NCBI GenBank assembly: GCA_038199755.1
Contig: JBBPYR010000137.1
Span: forward strand, 10,592-74,591
Length of the DNA: 64,000 nt
Source: JBBPYR01 sp038199755
Lineage (GTDB): Bacteria > Chloroflexota > Ktedonobacteria > Ktedonobacterales > Ktedonobacteraceae
Reading direction: 5' to 3'
The notes under the pieces are model-generated. The model made no database searches and was not told the DNA's origin. It was given only the letters and a program-made list of their open reading frames with translations. Both the position numbers and the translations under genes were made by a program. This document shows, one piece after another, positions 18,339 to 27,285 of the stretch. Each line of letters opens with the position of its first letter. Positions within the stretch are counted from its first letter, which is position 1.

Positions 18339-19481
18339 TTATCCCGTCTGACGTTCATCGAGTAGTCTGTGATAATAGTCCATGATGCGGAGCGCAACCT
18401 GAGACCACGCGTAGTTACGTACCTTCTGCAATCCTGTATGGATAAGCCGTTGCCGTAACGGCTCATTTGCGAGCAGAGAGGATACCGCTCGTGCTAATTC
18501 CTCACTATCGCAGGGGGTGGTCAACAATCCGTCTACGCCAGAGGTCACGACAGTGCTGTAGCCCTGGATGTTGGAAGCCACGACGGGTGTGCCAGATGCC
18601 ATCGACTCTAGGAGCACGATACCCATACTCTCACCTCCTGTCGCTGGTGCGCAGAACACATGCGAGCTGGCAAAGTAGCGCAGCTTCTCCTCATCCGAGA
18701 CATAGCCGGTGAAGATAACATCGGGCCACCCTGCCTGTTCTACCAAACGTTGAAAACTCGTCCTGGTCCGACCCTCTCCCACGAAGATAAAACGGGTATT
18801 GGGATGTCGCTCACGAATAGCCGGAATGGCTCGCAGCAAGTACTTAACGCCCTTGCGTTTCTCAAAGCGACCCACAAACAGAATATTCCACTTTCTATCC
18901 ATAAATTGCGGCAGAGGCATAGTATGGAGATTGAAACGCTGCAAATCGATGCCATTGGGGATGATGCGATAGTCGGCGGGAAAGTAGTGAGAGATGAATT
19001 GATAGGCGGCATTAGAGACGGCAATGCGGCCAGCCAAACGACGGAAATAGCGACGCAGGAATGGATAGGCCGAGGCATACGCTAGATGAGGAGGAGAGGT
19101 CATGCCAGGCAAGGCAAAGGCATGAAAGGTCCCAACGGTCAGGCTACGGGAGTAGCGTAAGACATCAAGCGAAAGACTGGGTACCAATGGTTCGTGGATA
19201 TGGATCACATCGAAATGCTCCCGCTGTAAGATGCGGCGTACACTCCATGGCATAGCTGGCACAAAGGTGATGCGCGCAATTGAGCCGTTAAAGGGAAAAG
19301 GGATGGTTCGACCTAGCGTGTAGATATGAGCCTCTGACAAACTACTTTTGGTGCCCGAACCAGGAGCGAGAATGCGAACATCATGGCCCATCTGGATGAA
19401 TTGAGTGGAAAGATTGAGGATGTGATCACGTAACCCGCCAGGATAGTTCCAATCATATGGAGATACCAGGGCAATTTTCAT
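18339..19481 (-). CDS. Glycosyltransferase family 4 (PimA-like)
   Basis: A 380-residue GT-B enzyme. It opens with MKIALVSPYDWNYPGGLRDH, the nucleotide-sugar GT4 start with the glycine-rich PGG loop. The C-terminal domain has LFVGRFEKRKG and the EX7E motif in GESMGIVLLESM. It would transfer a sugar from an NDP- or GDP-sugar to a lipid acceptor on the inner face of the membrane. The N-terminal pattern resembles phosphatidylinositol mannosyltransferase PimA. Nearby LpxL-like acyltransferase genes are compatible with a PIM-like glycolipid, but this is inference. The ATG at 19481 gives the usual N-terminus. Confidence 0.87.
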   Translation of the reverse strand: MKIALVSPYDWNYPGGLRDHILNLSTQFIQMGHDVRILAPGSGTKSSLSEAHIYTLGRTIPFPFNGSIARITFVPAMPWSVRRILQREHFDVIHIHEPLVPSLSLDVLRYSRSLTVGTFHAFALPGMTSPPHLAYASAYPFLRRYFRRLAGRIAVSNAAYQFISHYFPADYRIIPNGIDLQRFNLHTMPLPQFMDRKWNILFVGRFEKRKGVKYLLRAIPAIRERHPNTRFIFVGEGRTRTSFQRLVEQAGWPDVIFTGYVSDEEKLRYFASSHVFCAPATGGESMGIVLLESMASGTPVVASNIQGYSTVVTSGVDGLLTTPCDSEELARAVSSLLANEPLRQRLIHTGLQKVRNYAWSQVALRIMDYYHRLLDERQTG

Positions 19482-19705
19482 ACTTGAACCCCGCTTGACC
19501 CTAATTATGTAGTATGCTATCGTTTGTGGCAGAGGGTACATGTAATACCGCTTCACCACACTGATATTCTGTTCCATATGATAACACATAAGTAAGCATG
19601 CATTTTTTATGACTTAAAACGAGAGGCATCAGCAACCGACCTTTGTGGGCGAGGGAACGAGCCTCTGCTGAATGTGCCAACGATAGATTTGAGGAGAGAA
19701 ATTCG

Positions 19706-20473
19706 ATGGCTTTTCAAGAGGGAACACAGACGAATGGACTTTCCCCCGTTCAGGGATATAGTCGCGCTGATACGCACATCCACACGAACCTCGGCGATGG
19801 GATGGCCAGTCCAGCACGAGTGCTCAAGGAAGCGACTCGCAAGGGATTACAGGTGATCGCGATCACCGATCATGACCATGTGGAGGGGGCAAAACGCGTG
19901 GCAGAGCTATTGGTACAGCAGAAAAGCATGTTACAAATGATTACAGGGGTTGAGGTGAGTACGCGGCATGGTCATTTGCTGGGTCTGTTTGTAAGCAAGG
20001 CCCCCAAAGCACTACAAGCGGCTGAAGCAACCATCGAGGCGATTAAAGAGCAAGGTGGATTAGTTATCATTCCGCATCCGCTAGGGCGGCTTGTGCCTAG
20101 TTTGAGCCGTGCGAAGATAGATGCCTTACTCAAGCAAGGTTTTCCGATTGATGGTATCGAGATCTATAACCCGTCGCCCGCCAATGCTTCGATGCGTTCT
20201 GCGGTGCATCTTGCCAATGCGCAATGGAAGCTTGCAGAAATGGGTGCGAGCGATGCACACTTCTGGCAGCACATTGGAGCGGGTTACACGCTTTTTCAGG
20301 GGAACAGCCCCGACGACCTGCGCAGTGCTATTCTTGAGCGTAAGGTGTTCCCGAGAGGACAGGAAATTCCGCCTGTTCGCCTTTCCCCAGCGAGCTATGT
20401 CGCTCAGTGTGCCTGGAGCTGGTTTGTCGATCCTCCACGACGGATCATGAGAACGCTTAAGAACCCTTCTTGA
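19706..20473 (+). CDS. PHP-domain metal-dependent phosphoesterase
   Basis: A 255-residue protein with the PHP motifs in order: ADTHIHTNLGDG, ITDHDHVEGAKR, TGVEVSTRHGHLLGLF, IPHPLGR and GASDAHF. These His, Asp and Glu residues bind a multi-metal cluster that hydrolyses phosphoesters. Similar stand-alone PHP proteins cleave 3'-phosphoadenosine phosphate or nucleoside 3',5'-bisphosphates, but the substrate here is unknown. GAGGAGAGA lies just before the ATG at 19706. Its 3' end overlaps the convergent acyltransferase gene by 17 bp. It is encoded opposite to its GT4 and acyltransferase neighbours. Confidence 0.88.
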   Translation: MAFQEGTQTNGLSPVQGYSRADTHIHTNLGDGMASPARVLKEATRKGLQVIAITDHDHVEGAKRVAELLVQQKSMLQMITGVEVSTRHGHLLGLFVSKAPKALQAAEATIEAIKEQGGLVIIPHPLGRLVPSLSRAKIDALLKQGFPIDGIEIYNPSPANASMRSAVHLANAQWKLAEMGASDAHFWQHIGAGYTLFQGNSPDDLRSAILERKVFPRGQEIPPVRLSPASYVAQCAWSWFVDPPRRIMRTLKNPS

Positions 20474-21350
20474 TGTCGTCGAGCCAGATACGAGTAAATG
20501 CGACCCACTGCTCTGGGTGTTCTCGAATGGAGTCCTCAAATTTTTCTAGCAGAGCTCGCAGCATACTGTCCGTATCGGGCCGTTGTTTGTTGGTCAATTC
20601 CAATGAAAGCGGCACCCATTGGCCGGTAGCCAAGCCCTGTGGCGTGCGATAACAATGTACACCAACTAACATGGCCGCCCCTGTATGCTGGGCCAGCTTG
20701 ATTGGGCTGATAGGCAGTCTGGCTGGTGCGCCGAAAAAGTCTGCGACGACGCTTTGTCCCTCAATTGCTCGATCAGCAGCGATCAACACGATTTTATTGT
20801 CTCGCAGCTTCTGCATGATGGTACGCATGGGGGTACTTCCTGCCAGGGGCAAATAGTGGACGCCGTGACTTCTGCGTAGTTCAAGCATCAGATTTAGCAT
20901 CCGTTCGTCTTTCAGACGCTCAACAGGAATGGTTAGGTCATATCCTTTGATGCCCATATACTGGATGATGTAGTCAAACGGTCCCTGGTGGGCCACAAAG
21001 ATGATGACCCCCTTACCTTGCGCGAGAGCCGCATCAAGATGTTCCCACCCCTTGATGGATATGGTACGCAGAATTTCTTCAGACGAAAGAGACTGCAGTG
21101 TAAATAGCTCCAAATAATTACGAGTCGTATGTACAAACATGCCTTGCACCGCACGCCGCAGCTGACTTCGGCCAGCGCGCGTCTCCTGCACTTGCGCACC
21201 AAGCACACGAGTAATATTCTTCGTTGCCTGCCGCCGCGCTTTTCTTGCAACCAGCCAAGCTAGAAGCCCTAGTACATTTCCAAGCGCGTAAACAAGTCGG
21301 CGCGGAAGCCAGGGAAGAATGCGGGTTGCAAGGCGAAAGAGGTGGTACAT
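20457..21350 (-). CDS. LpxL/HtrB/PatA-family lipid acyltransferase
   Basis: A 297-residue membrane-associated acyltransferase. It has an N-terminal hydrophobic segment and the catalytic HX4D motif in VAHQGPFDYI, near residue 126. The downstream glycolipid-acyltransferase signatures ALAQGKGVIIF, ADRAIEGQS and FFGAPARLP are also present. Family members acylate lipid A (LpxL) or phosphatidylinositol mannosides (PatA). Lipid A is not expected in this lineage, so a PIM-type or other glycolipid substrate is more likely. The ATG directly follows the TAA of the upstream paralogue with no gap, indicating coupled translation. Confidence 0.85.
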   Translation of the reverse strand: MYHLFRLATRILPWLPRRLVYALGNVLGLLAWLVARKARRQATKNITRVLGAQVQETRAGRSQLRRAVQGMFVHTTRNYLELFTLQSLSSEEILRTISIKGWEHLDAALAQGKGVIIFVAHQGPFDYIIQYMGIKGYDLTIPVERLKDERMLNLMLELRRSHGVHYLPLAGSTPMRTIMQKLRDNKIVLIAADRAIEGQSVVADFFGAPARLPISPIKLAQHTGAAMLVGVHCYRTPQGLATGQWVPLSLELTNKQRPDTDSMLRALLEKFEDSIREHPEQWVAFTRIWLDDIKKGS

Positions 21351-22274
21351 TTAGTGTGGAACCTTTGTAGCAGGGGACGTTGGCCAGAATGGGCGGAACA
21401 TATACCACTGGGTCGGCCATTCACGCACCATCTCTTCTAGAGAAGCGTAGATATATTGCGTCAAACGAACCACCTCTTCCGTTTTCTTATCCCCTTTGCG
21501 CTCTTGCGGAAAAATTGGGGGAAACACACGCAGGTAAAATTGTTGATGATGCCCATACCACACATAGCCGGGCATAATAGCCGCCCCGCTTTTGAGTGCG
21601 AGCGCAGCAGGGCCACCAGGCACATACGTTTTGCGTCCAAAGAATGTGACAGGTACGCCTTGATCTGCTTCCAGTGGTCGATCAACCACGAAGGCCACGC
21701 TCTGATTCTGCTGCAAGACGCGTAAAATGCGTCGCGCCGAGCCTTCCATGGGAATGATACCGATGCCTTTCTCAATGCGCAGGTTTTGCAATAATTGATT
21801 TAAGCGTTTGTCACTGAAGGTTTCCGCCACTGCAAAGAGAGGTGAGTAGCGGGCCATAACAGCCCCGGCCATATCCCAGTTACCGAAGTGCGCGGTCGTA
21901 ATTACAACCCCTTTTCCAGGCTGCAATGCGTGATCCAGGGTATCTTGCCAGCGATTGGTACCCTGGGTTAAATCGCGTATGGTAGGCTCGACGACAGCCA
22001 TATCGAAATTGGCAAAGTTGATAAAATCAGCGGCATAGCGACCGTAATTGCGCCACGAAGTAAAGGCAAGATGCTGCACATACGGGTCGTTTACCGAACG
22101 GTTGGTTACGATGGCCATATTCTGTTGTGTCACTTGGCGTTTGGAACGCCAACCCAGATAGCTTCCCGCGCCGATAGCGAAGCCCAGCCCATGTCTTAGC
22201 GTTCGCGGAGTCCAGCTGGCGAGTTCACTTCCTCCACGCGTAAACCAATAGAGTGATGACAAATCAGCCTCCAA
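21351..22274 (-). CDS. LpxL/HtrB/PatA-family lipid acyltransferase, second copy
   Basis: A 307-residue paralogue of the next gene. The HX4D catalytic motif is in TTAHFGNWDMAG near residue 127, followed by VVDRPLEADQGVPV and TFFGRKTYVPGGP. The sequence is clearly divergent from the neighbour, so the two probably acylate different positions rather than being a recent duplication. It is the first gene of the pair, and the FHA-ABC gene ends 8 bp upstream of its start, so all three may share a transcript. Confidence 0.85.
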   Translation of the reverse strand: MEADLSSLYWFTRGGSELASWTPRTLRHGLGFAIGAGSYLGWRSKRQVTQQNMAIVTNRSVNDPYVQHLAFTSWRNYGRYAADFINFANFDMAVVEPTIRDLTQGTNRWQDTLDHALQPGKGVVITTAHFGNWDMAGAVMARYSPLFAVAETFSDKRLNQLLQNLRIEKGIGIIPMEGSARRILRVLQQNQSVAFVVDRPLEADQGVPVTFFGRKTYVPGGPAALALKSGAAIMPGYVWYGHHQQFYLRVFPPIFPQERKGDKKTEEVVRLTQYIYASLEEMVREWPTQWYMFRPFWPTSPATKVPH

Positions 22275-22281
22275 AACACTG

Positions 22282-25200
22282 CTATATTCTGCCCTCGTGG
22301 TCTTTTTGTTTCAAGAAATATCCCATGGCAACACCAAATACCAGTATCATGATGACCAGAGCCATCCACATGAGGAGCAGATAGTGAAGAGCTTCACTCT
22401 GGCTGTAGATAGAGAAGAGCGTCCCATGGTAGGAGTAGTTATTGCCGAAAAGCTCATCGCCATTGACCTTCTCACTGTGCAAACCAACCGATGAACTCAA
22501 TGCGACCATTGCCCAACGTGCCGGAAAAAACACCCCGAAAATTTGTAAGAACCAGTTCGTGAGAGGAAAGACCGCACCAGAAAAGATGACTTGTGGCAAG
22601 AGGAGGAGAGGTACCATGCCGCCAGCACGGTCACTATTTGGGGCGATAGCCGAGACCATCAAGCCCAGCATCAGACCTGCCAACGATGTGAGGGTAAGGG
22701 TAATATATATCTCCAGGAATGGCGGCAAAAAGATGCTGTGACGGAATGGATCAAAAACACTGACACAGACGATGAGAACCAGACTTTGCAACAGACACAA
22801 CACGGTCAATACCACAATCTTCGAGAACATATAGGGAAAAATGCCAAGATTGACAGCTCGTTCTCGCTTGTAAATCGGTGCCTCTTTGACGATCTCGCGG
22901 ATAGCATTGACACAGCCGAACATAACGGTCGCGAAAACCATCAAGAAAAGGACGGACGATGCTTCGCCTGGGCCTGATACGATGAAATCTTGTAATGCTT
23001 GGTTTACCCCGCCGCGCAGATGTGCATACGTCTTCCCCAGTGGGGTATTCGTCAGGAAATCTATCACGCGCGGGCAACTCTTTGAAACGATAGGATTATC
23101 GGGGGTAGGCACATCAGGATACCCTCTAGCTGCCATAATCGCCGCGGTTGATGGACACTGGATGATATTCCCAGGATCAAAGCCGCCAGAGCCTACTCCC
23201 TTAATAAGGACCAACAAGAGCAGTCCAATAATAGGAGCCTGCAACAGTAAAATAGCAAGATTCACCCTATCATTTTTGAGCAGTTCAAGATAGCGTTGCG
23301 TGAGAAGGAAAAATTGTCTCCACCCATTCCCTCTCCGACTCCTGCTTCCAAGCCGTTGTTCTTCGCGCAGCAGTTGTGTGTTCGACTTCGGTTTTTGATG
23401 CAGAGGGTCGCTGATATACTTCTGGTAGGCATGCGACTGCCTGAACTTTTCCCCGGCCTCTACTGGCGCATGAGGGCGGTCATCACCTGGGTCTAACAAG
23501 CTATAAATCTCTGCGAAATCAGGTTGTTTGAAATAGGTCTTTGCCTCTTCCGGTGGCCCGAAATAGGCTAGATTGCCGCCAGCAGCCAAGAAACAGACAT
23601 AATCACAGACATTGATATTATTCGTCGCGTGCGTAACCAGGATGATCGTATGTCCTTTATCGGCCAACTTGCGTAGTAAGAGCATCATTTTACGGTCTAG
23701 GCCGGGGTCCAGACCAGACGTTGGCTCATCCAGGAAAAAAATACTTGGTTTCGCCAGCAGTTCAAGGGCAATCGACACACGTTTGCGCTGCCCACCCGAG
23801 AGGCGACTGATAAGCAGCGAGCGGCGATGCTTGATCTCTACATCATCAAGCACCTCATCAATGCGTTGCCCGATCTGTACCTCGGTAAAGTCTTGTGGCA
23901 GACGGAGCTTTGCGGCATAGTATAATGCCCGCTCGACTGTCAAGTCACGGTGAATGATATCTTCCTGTGGAACATAGCCGAGCTGCGTGCTAAATGCCCC
24001 CAAGTGACGATAATAATCCTGCCCGTTGTAGAAGACCGCCCCTTCTTGAGCAGGACGCAGGCCACTCAGAGCATCCAGTAACGTTGACTTACCGGCACCA
24101 GAACCACCAACTAGAGCGACAAATGAGCGTGCTGGAATGCTCAGAGAAATATCATTGAGCAGTACCGTTTGATTATTGCCTACTTTTGTAAGGTCAAGGG
24201 CATCAATGCGAATACTCTCGCTCTCGTCATATTGCGTCAGTTCAGTCGCGGTATAGATAAATTTGAATGGCCCGATACGGACTTCATCCTGAGGCTGAAG
24301 AAGTTGGCTGGTTACGCGCAACCCGTTGACATAGGTATGGTTGGTACTATTGAGATCAGTCAGGCGATAGCTTCCCTGCTCTCGCATCAACCGGGCATGA
24401 TGGGCCGAAACCTGGGGGTGGTTCAGCACCACATCATTCTCTGACAAGCGGCCAAGGGTAATCTCAGTGGTACCCAACTGGAGAGGCTTGACACGGGGAG
24501 GGACTTCTTGCCGTGAGCCGTTCCCATCATTATAGGTTAGCGTTACCAATGAGCCATACTCGTCGGTGATACGGAAGACATCGCCGCGTGCCAGCGGCTT
24601 GCGAAAGACCTCATTCCCCTGGATCGTGCGCCCCTGGTACAGCAGTCCATTGGCGGTCTCCTGCCGTTGCGGATGTGGATGGATCAGAACATAGCGCTCA
24701 CCCTCATGCACAATTTGCAGATGAAGATCTGAGACGCATTGCTCAGGAATCACCACATCATTCGTGCTATCTCGCCCAATGTTGATAACCTGCTGAGCAA
24801 GAGGATATTTCTGATGCGTCTTGCCTGCGTTATCTGTTACTTCTACTGATGGAATACCCATAGCCGTGAGCGAGGCAACTTCAGTTCCAGAAGGTGTTGC
24901 TGGCTGCTCTTGAGGGGTACTGGGAGGAGTTTGTACCTGAGCTGCTTCTCGATGCTGTACGACAGGTTTCTGATCGTCCGCTACAAGAGATGATGCAGCC
25001 AGTATCGCGGAAGCACCTGTAAGGGAACTCGCAGAAATAGGAGGACGCAGTACCGTGTCTTCTCCCGGACTAGTGCTAAGAGTGAGCAGAAACAGAAATG
25101 CGCTATCCTCCCCCAGTTCAACCGTGGCATTGTGAGAAAGCGTAGCCTCCTCTATGCTCTGTTGATTAAGGGTCACAGAACTGCTCTGAGAAAGCTTTTC

Positions 25201-25395
25201 GATCCTCCATGATCCATCAGCCCAGAGCAGGCGAGCGTGGAAGCGGGAAACCTTCTGATCGAGCACGGTAATACCGTTACTTCGGTCGCGTCCAATGGTG
25301 GTAATCGGCTGAACAATATCAAAGGTGTTGCCACTGAGTGGCCCTTTCAGAAACGTGATCCAAGCACGAGGTTGCCCTTGCGGTCCTGTATTCAT
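22282..25395 (-). CDS. ABC-2 type exporter with three FHA domains and an internal ATPase
   Basis: A single 1037-residue polypeptide. FHA domains (GRDRSNGITVLD, GRDSTNDVVIPE and GRLSENDVVLNHP) lie at about residues 20-115, 200-290 and 320-395. An ABC ATPase follows with Walker A GGSGAGKST near 430, signature LSGGQRKR near 528 and Walker B IFFLDEPTSGLD. An ABCG-type membrane domain of about six helices starts around residue 690. FHA modules bind phosphothreonine, so transport or assembly is probably controlled by a Ser/Thr kinase, which is not in this window. GGAAG 7 nt before the ATG at 25395 supports the start. The substrate is unknown; the adjacent glycolipid genes make a lipid plausible. 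Confidence 0.9.
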   Translation of the reverse strand: MNTGPQGQPRAWITFLKGPLSGNTFDIVQPITTIGRDRSNGITVLDQKVSRFHARLLWADGSWRIEKLSQSSSVTLNQQSIEEATLSHNATVELGEDSAFLFLLTLSTSPGEDTVLRPPISASSLTGASAILAASSLVADDQKPVVQHREAAQVQTPPSTPQEQPATPSGTEVASLTAMGIPSVEVTDNAGKTHQKYPLAQQVINIGRDSTNDVVIPEQCVSDLHLQIVHEGERYVLIHPHPQRQETANGLLYQGRTIQGNEVFRKPLARGDVFRITDEYGSLVTLTYNDGNGSRQEVPPRVKPLQLGTTEITLGRLSENDVVLNHPQVSAHHARLMREQGSYRLTDLNSTNHTYVNGLRVTSQLLQPQDEVRIGPFKFIYTATELTQYDESESIRIDALDLTKVGNNQTVLLNDISLSIPARSFVALVGGSGAGKSTLLDALSGLRPAQEGAVFYNGQDYYRHLGAFSTQLGYVPQEDIIHRDLTVERALYYAAKLRLPQDFTEVQIGQRIDEVLDDVEIKHRRSLLISRLSGGQRKRVSIALELLAKPSIFFLDEPTSGLDPGLDRKMMLLLRKLADKGHTIILVTHATNNINVCDYVCFLAAGGNLAYFGPPEEAKTYFKQPDFAEIYSLLDPGDDRPHAPVEAGEKFRQSHAYQKYISDPLHQKPKSNTQLLREEQRLGSRSRRGNGWRQFFLLTQRYLELLKNDRVNLAILLLQAPIIGLLLLVLIKGVGSGGFDPGNIIQCPSTAAIMAARGYPDVPTPDNPIVSKSCPRVIDFLTNTPLGKTYAHLRGGVNQALQDFIVSGPGEASSVLFLMVFATVMFGCVNAIREIVKEAPIYKRERAVNLGIFPYMFSKIVVLTVLCLLQSLVLIVCVSVFDPFRHSIFLPPFLEIYITLTLTSLAGLMLGLMVSAIAPNSDRAGGMVPLLLLPQVIFSGAVFPLTNWFLQIFGVFFPARWAMVALSSSVGLHSEKVNGDELFGNNYSYHGTLFSIYSQSEALHYLLLMWMALVIMILVFGVAMGYFLKQKDHEGRI

Positions 25396-25667
25396 GTATT
25401 GGCTTCCATCTCTCTTAGGAACTAATAGGTGCAAAAATACCTAGAATAGCTCTACATGATGATAATTATACCTACCTGTATTTGGAATTGGCAACTGCCT
25501 CAACAGCAGATGTACTAGTTTTCCACGTTCCACACGTTCACTTACAGGGAAGGACAATCTTTCTGATACGCTGTTTACCAGACAATCCAGCGATAGCAAG
25601 CGTGTACGGCGATGATTTTCAATGGATGTATCTATTTCTTAGCAAAGACTTAACACGACCATAACCT
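25396..25667. other. Intergenic region upstream of the FHA-ABC gene
   Basis: About 270 bp between the divergent FHA-ABC and sulfatase genes. I see no RNA gene and no convincing ORF; the only supported element is the sulfatase promoter at its right end. Confidence 0.6.
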
Positions 25668-25695
25668 TTGACTGCTATGGTAAGATGGGTATAAT
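25668..25695 (+). promoter_or_regulatory. Sigma-70 promoter for the sulfatase/lgt operon
   Basis: TTGACT at 25668-25673, a 16-bp spacer, then a perfect TATAAT at 25690-25695. The start codon is 25 bp downstream, with AGGAG in between. Confidence 0.7.
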
Positions 25696-25720
25696 CTAGC
25701 AACTATCATAGGAGCCTACT

Positions 25721-27268
25721 TTGACGACCCGACCCGATATTATCTTGCTTGTGCTTGACACACAAAGAGTTGACCGCCTTTCTTGCTATGGACATCCACA
25801 GCAAATTTCGCCTCATCTTGATGCCTTCGCGCAGGATGCGACGCTGTTTCGCCACGCCTTTTCTACCGCACAGTGGACCGTGCCCTCGCATACCTCCATG
25901 TTTACGGGCCTCTATCCAGGGCGGCACAACATGTTACATGCCTCGTCAGTGTTACCGGAGTCGCTCACACCATTGGCCGAGCGCTTGCGTCAGATAGGAT
26001 ATTTTAGCGCGGCCTTTTGCAATAATCCATTAATCGGCGTCGTCAATACCGGCTTACAACGCGGCTTCGACAGTTTCCTCAATTATGGCGGATGGATGAC
26101 CTCACGCCCAAATCAAACACGCAGTCAACGCAGCATGTTTGACCGCTATCGCCAACAATTCAAACGCTTGCTGGCAAAGTCGATTACCTCCATGCAGGAT
26201 GTCTTCGCCCGCTCCGACTTCTTGCTTGACCTCTCGTTCTCACCGCTGATGGCACCGCTCTGGCAAACGGCGTTGAGCTTTAAGGGCAATAGCGCAAAAG
26301 CCTTACAGGATGCGGCAAAGCTACATGTTGAACGCAAAGCGATTGAGGACAAGCAACCCATCTTTAGCTTCATCAACCTGATGGGTACGCATATGCCCTA
26401 TCATCCACCCTCACGCTTTATAGAGCGTTTCACGCCAGCAGAATTGCAGACGAAGCAAGCGCAACACTATCTCCGCCAATTCAATAGCGATGTCTTCGGT
26501 TGGCTGGCCCCGCTCACTAACGCCATTGATGAAGAGGAGAAGGCGACCCTGGATGCGATGTATAACGCAGAGGTGGCGAATCAAGACGAGCAACTGGGCC
26601 TCTTCTTTAAAAGAATGCGTAGTAGCGGCGCCCTTGACCACACGCTCGTCATCGTTTGTGCCGATCATGGTGAGCATCTGGGCGAAAAACAGCTGATGGG
26701 GCATAGCATCTCGCTCTACAATGAACTGGTGCATGTGCCACTGATTATTCGTGATCCAGACGGCGACCTGCCCAGAGGGACGACCGTTGAGCAGGTTGTT
26801 TCGACGCGGCGCGTGTACCATACTGCGGTAACAGCGGCACAGGATGCAACGGAGCAAGAAGAGGTATACACGCTGGCACAGTCGCCAGAAAACGACCCGG
26901 AGCAGGGACGCATTTTCGCCCTCGGCGTCACACCACAAAACCTGCTGAACGTAATCCAGCGACGTAAGCCGGAATTGATACGTGAGCGACACTGTGATGT
27001 TCCCCGTTATGCCCTCTGGCATGATCGTTACAAACTCATTCAAACGGGCGAACATGCACTGGAGACAGAACTATACGACATCTTCGACGACCCTGGAGAG
27101 CAGACGAACTTGCGTGATACACTACCTGAACAGGTTGCAACGTTACAAGACAATCTACGCAACTTCACCAGCCAGATCAATACAGCGAATACCGTTGCGG
27201 AAGTGGCCGAAGACTACGAAGACCCTATTGTGTATCGCCGTCTGCGTGATTTAGGATACTTAGAATAG
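25721..27268 (+). CDS. Sulfatase-superfamily hydrolase or transferase with Thr at the nucleophile position
   Basis: A 515-residue alkaline-phosphatase-fold protein. The N-terminal metal motif is LLVLDTQRVDRLSCYG. The position of the sulfatase nucleophile reads TVPSHTSMFTGLYP: Thr replaces the Cys or Ser that is converted to formylglycine in true sulfatases, and the following Arg of CxPxR is His. The second metal site is CADHGEHLGEK. Thr is the nucleophile in phosphoethanolamine and phosphoglycerol transferases, so a phosphoester substrate is more likely than a sulfate. No signal or membrane helix is visible. The TTG start is supported by AGGAG at 7 nt. It is the first gene of an operon with lgt. 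Confidence 0.8.
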   Translation: MTTRPDIILLVLDTQRVDRLSCYGHPQQISPHLDAFAQDATLFRHAFSTAQWTVPSHTSMFTGLYPGRHNMLHASSVLPESLTPLAERLRQIGYFSAAFCNNPLIGVVNTGLQRGFDSFLNYGGWMTSRPNQTRSQRSMFDRYRQQFKRLLAKSITSMQDVFARSDFLLDLSFSPLMAPLWQTALSFKGNSAKALQDAAKLHVERKAIEDKQPIFSFINLMGTHMPYHPPSRFIERFTPAELQTKQAQHYLRQFNSDVFGWLAPLTNAIDEEEKATLDAMYNAEVANQDEQLGLFFKRMRSSGALDHTLVIVCADHGEHLGEKQLMGHSISLYNELVHVPLIIRDPDGDLPRGTTVEQVVSTRRVYHTAVTAAQDATEQEEVYTLAQSPENDPEQGRIFALGVTPQNLLNVIQRRKPELIRERHCDVPRYALWHDRYKLIQTGEHALETELYDIFDDPGEQTNLRDTLPEQVATLQDNLRNFTSQINTANTVAEVAEDYEDPIVYRRLRDLGYLE

Positions 27269-27285
27269 AAAGAGAAAGAACACAC

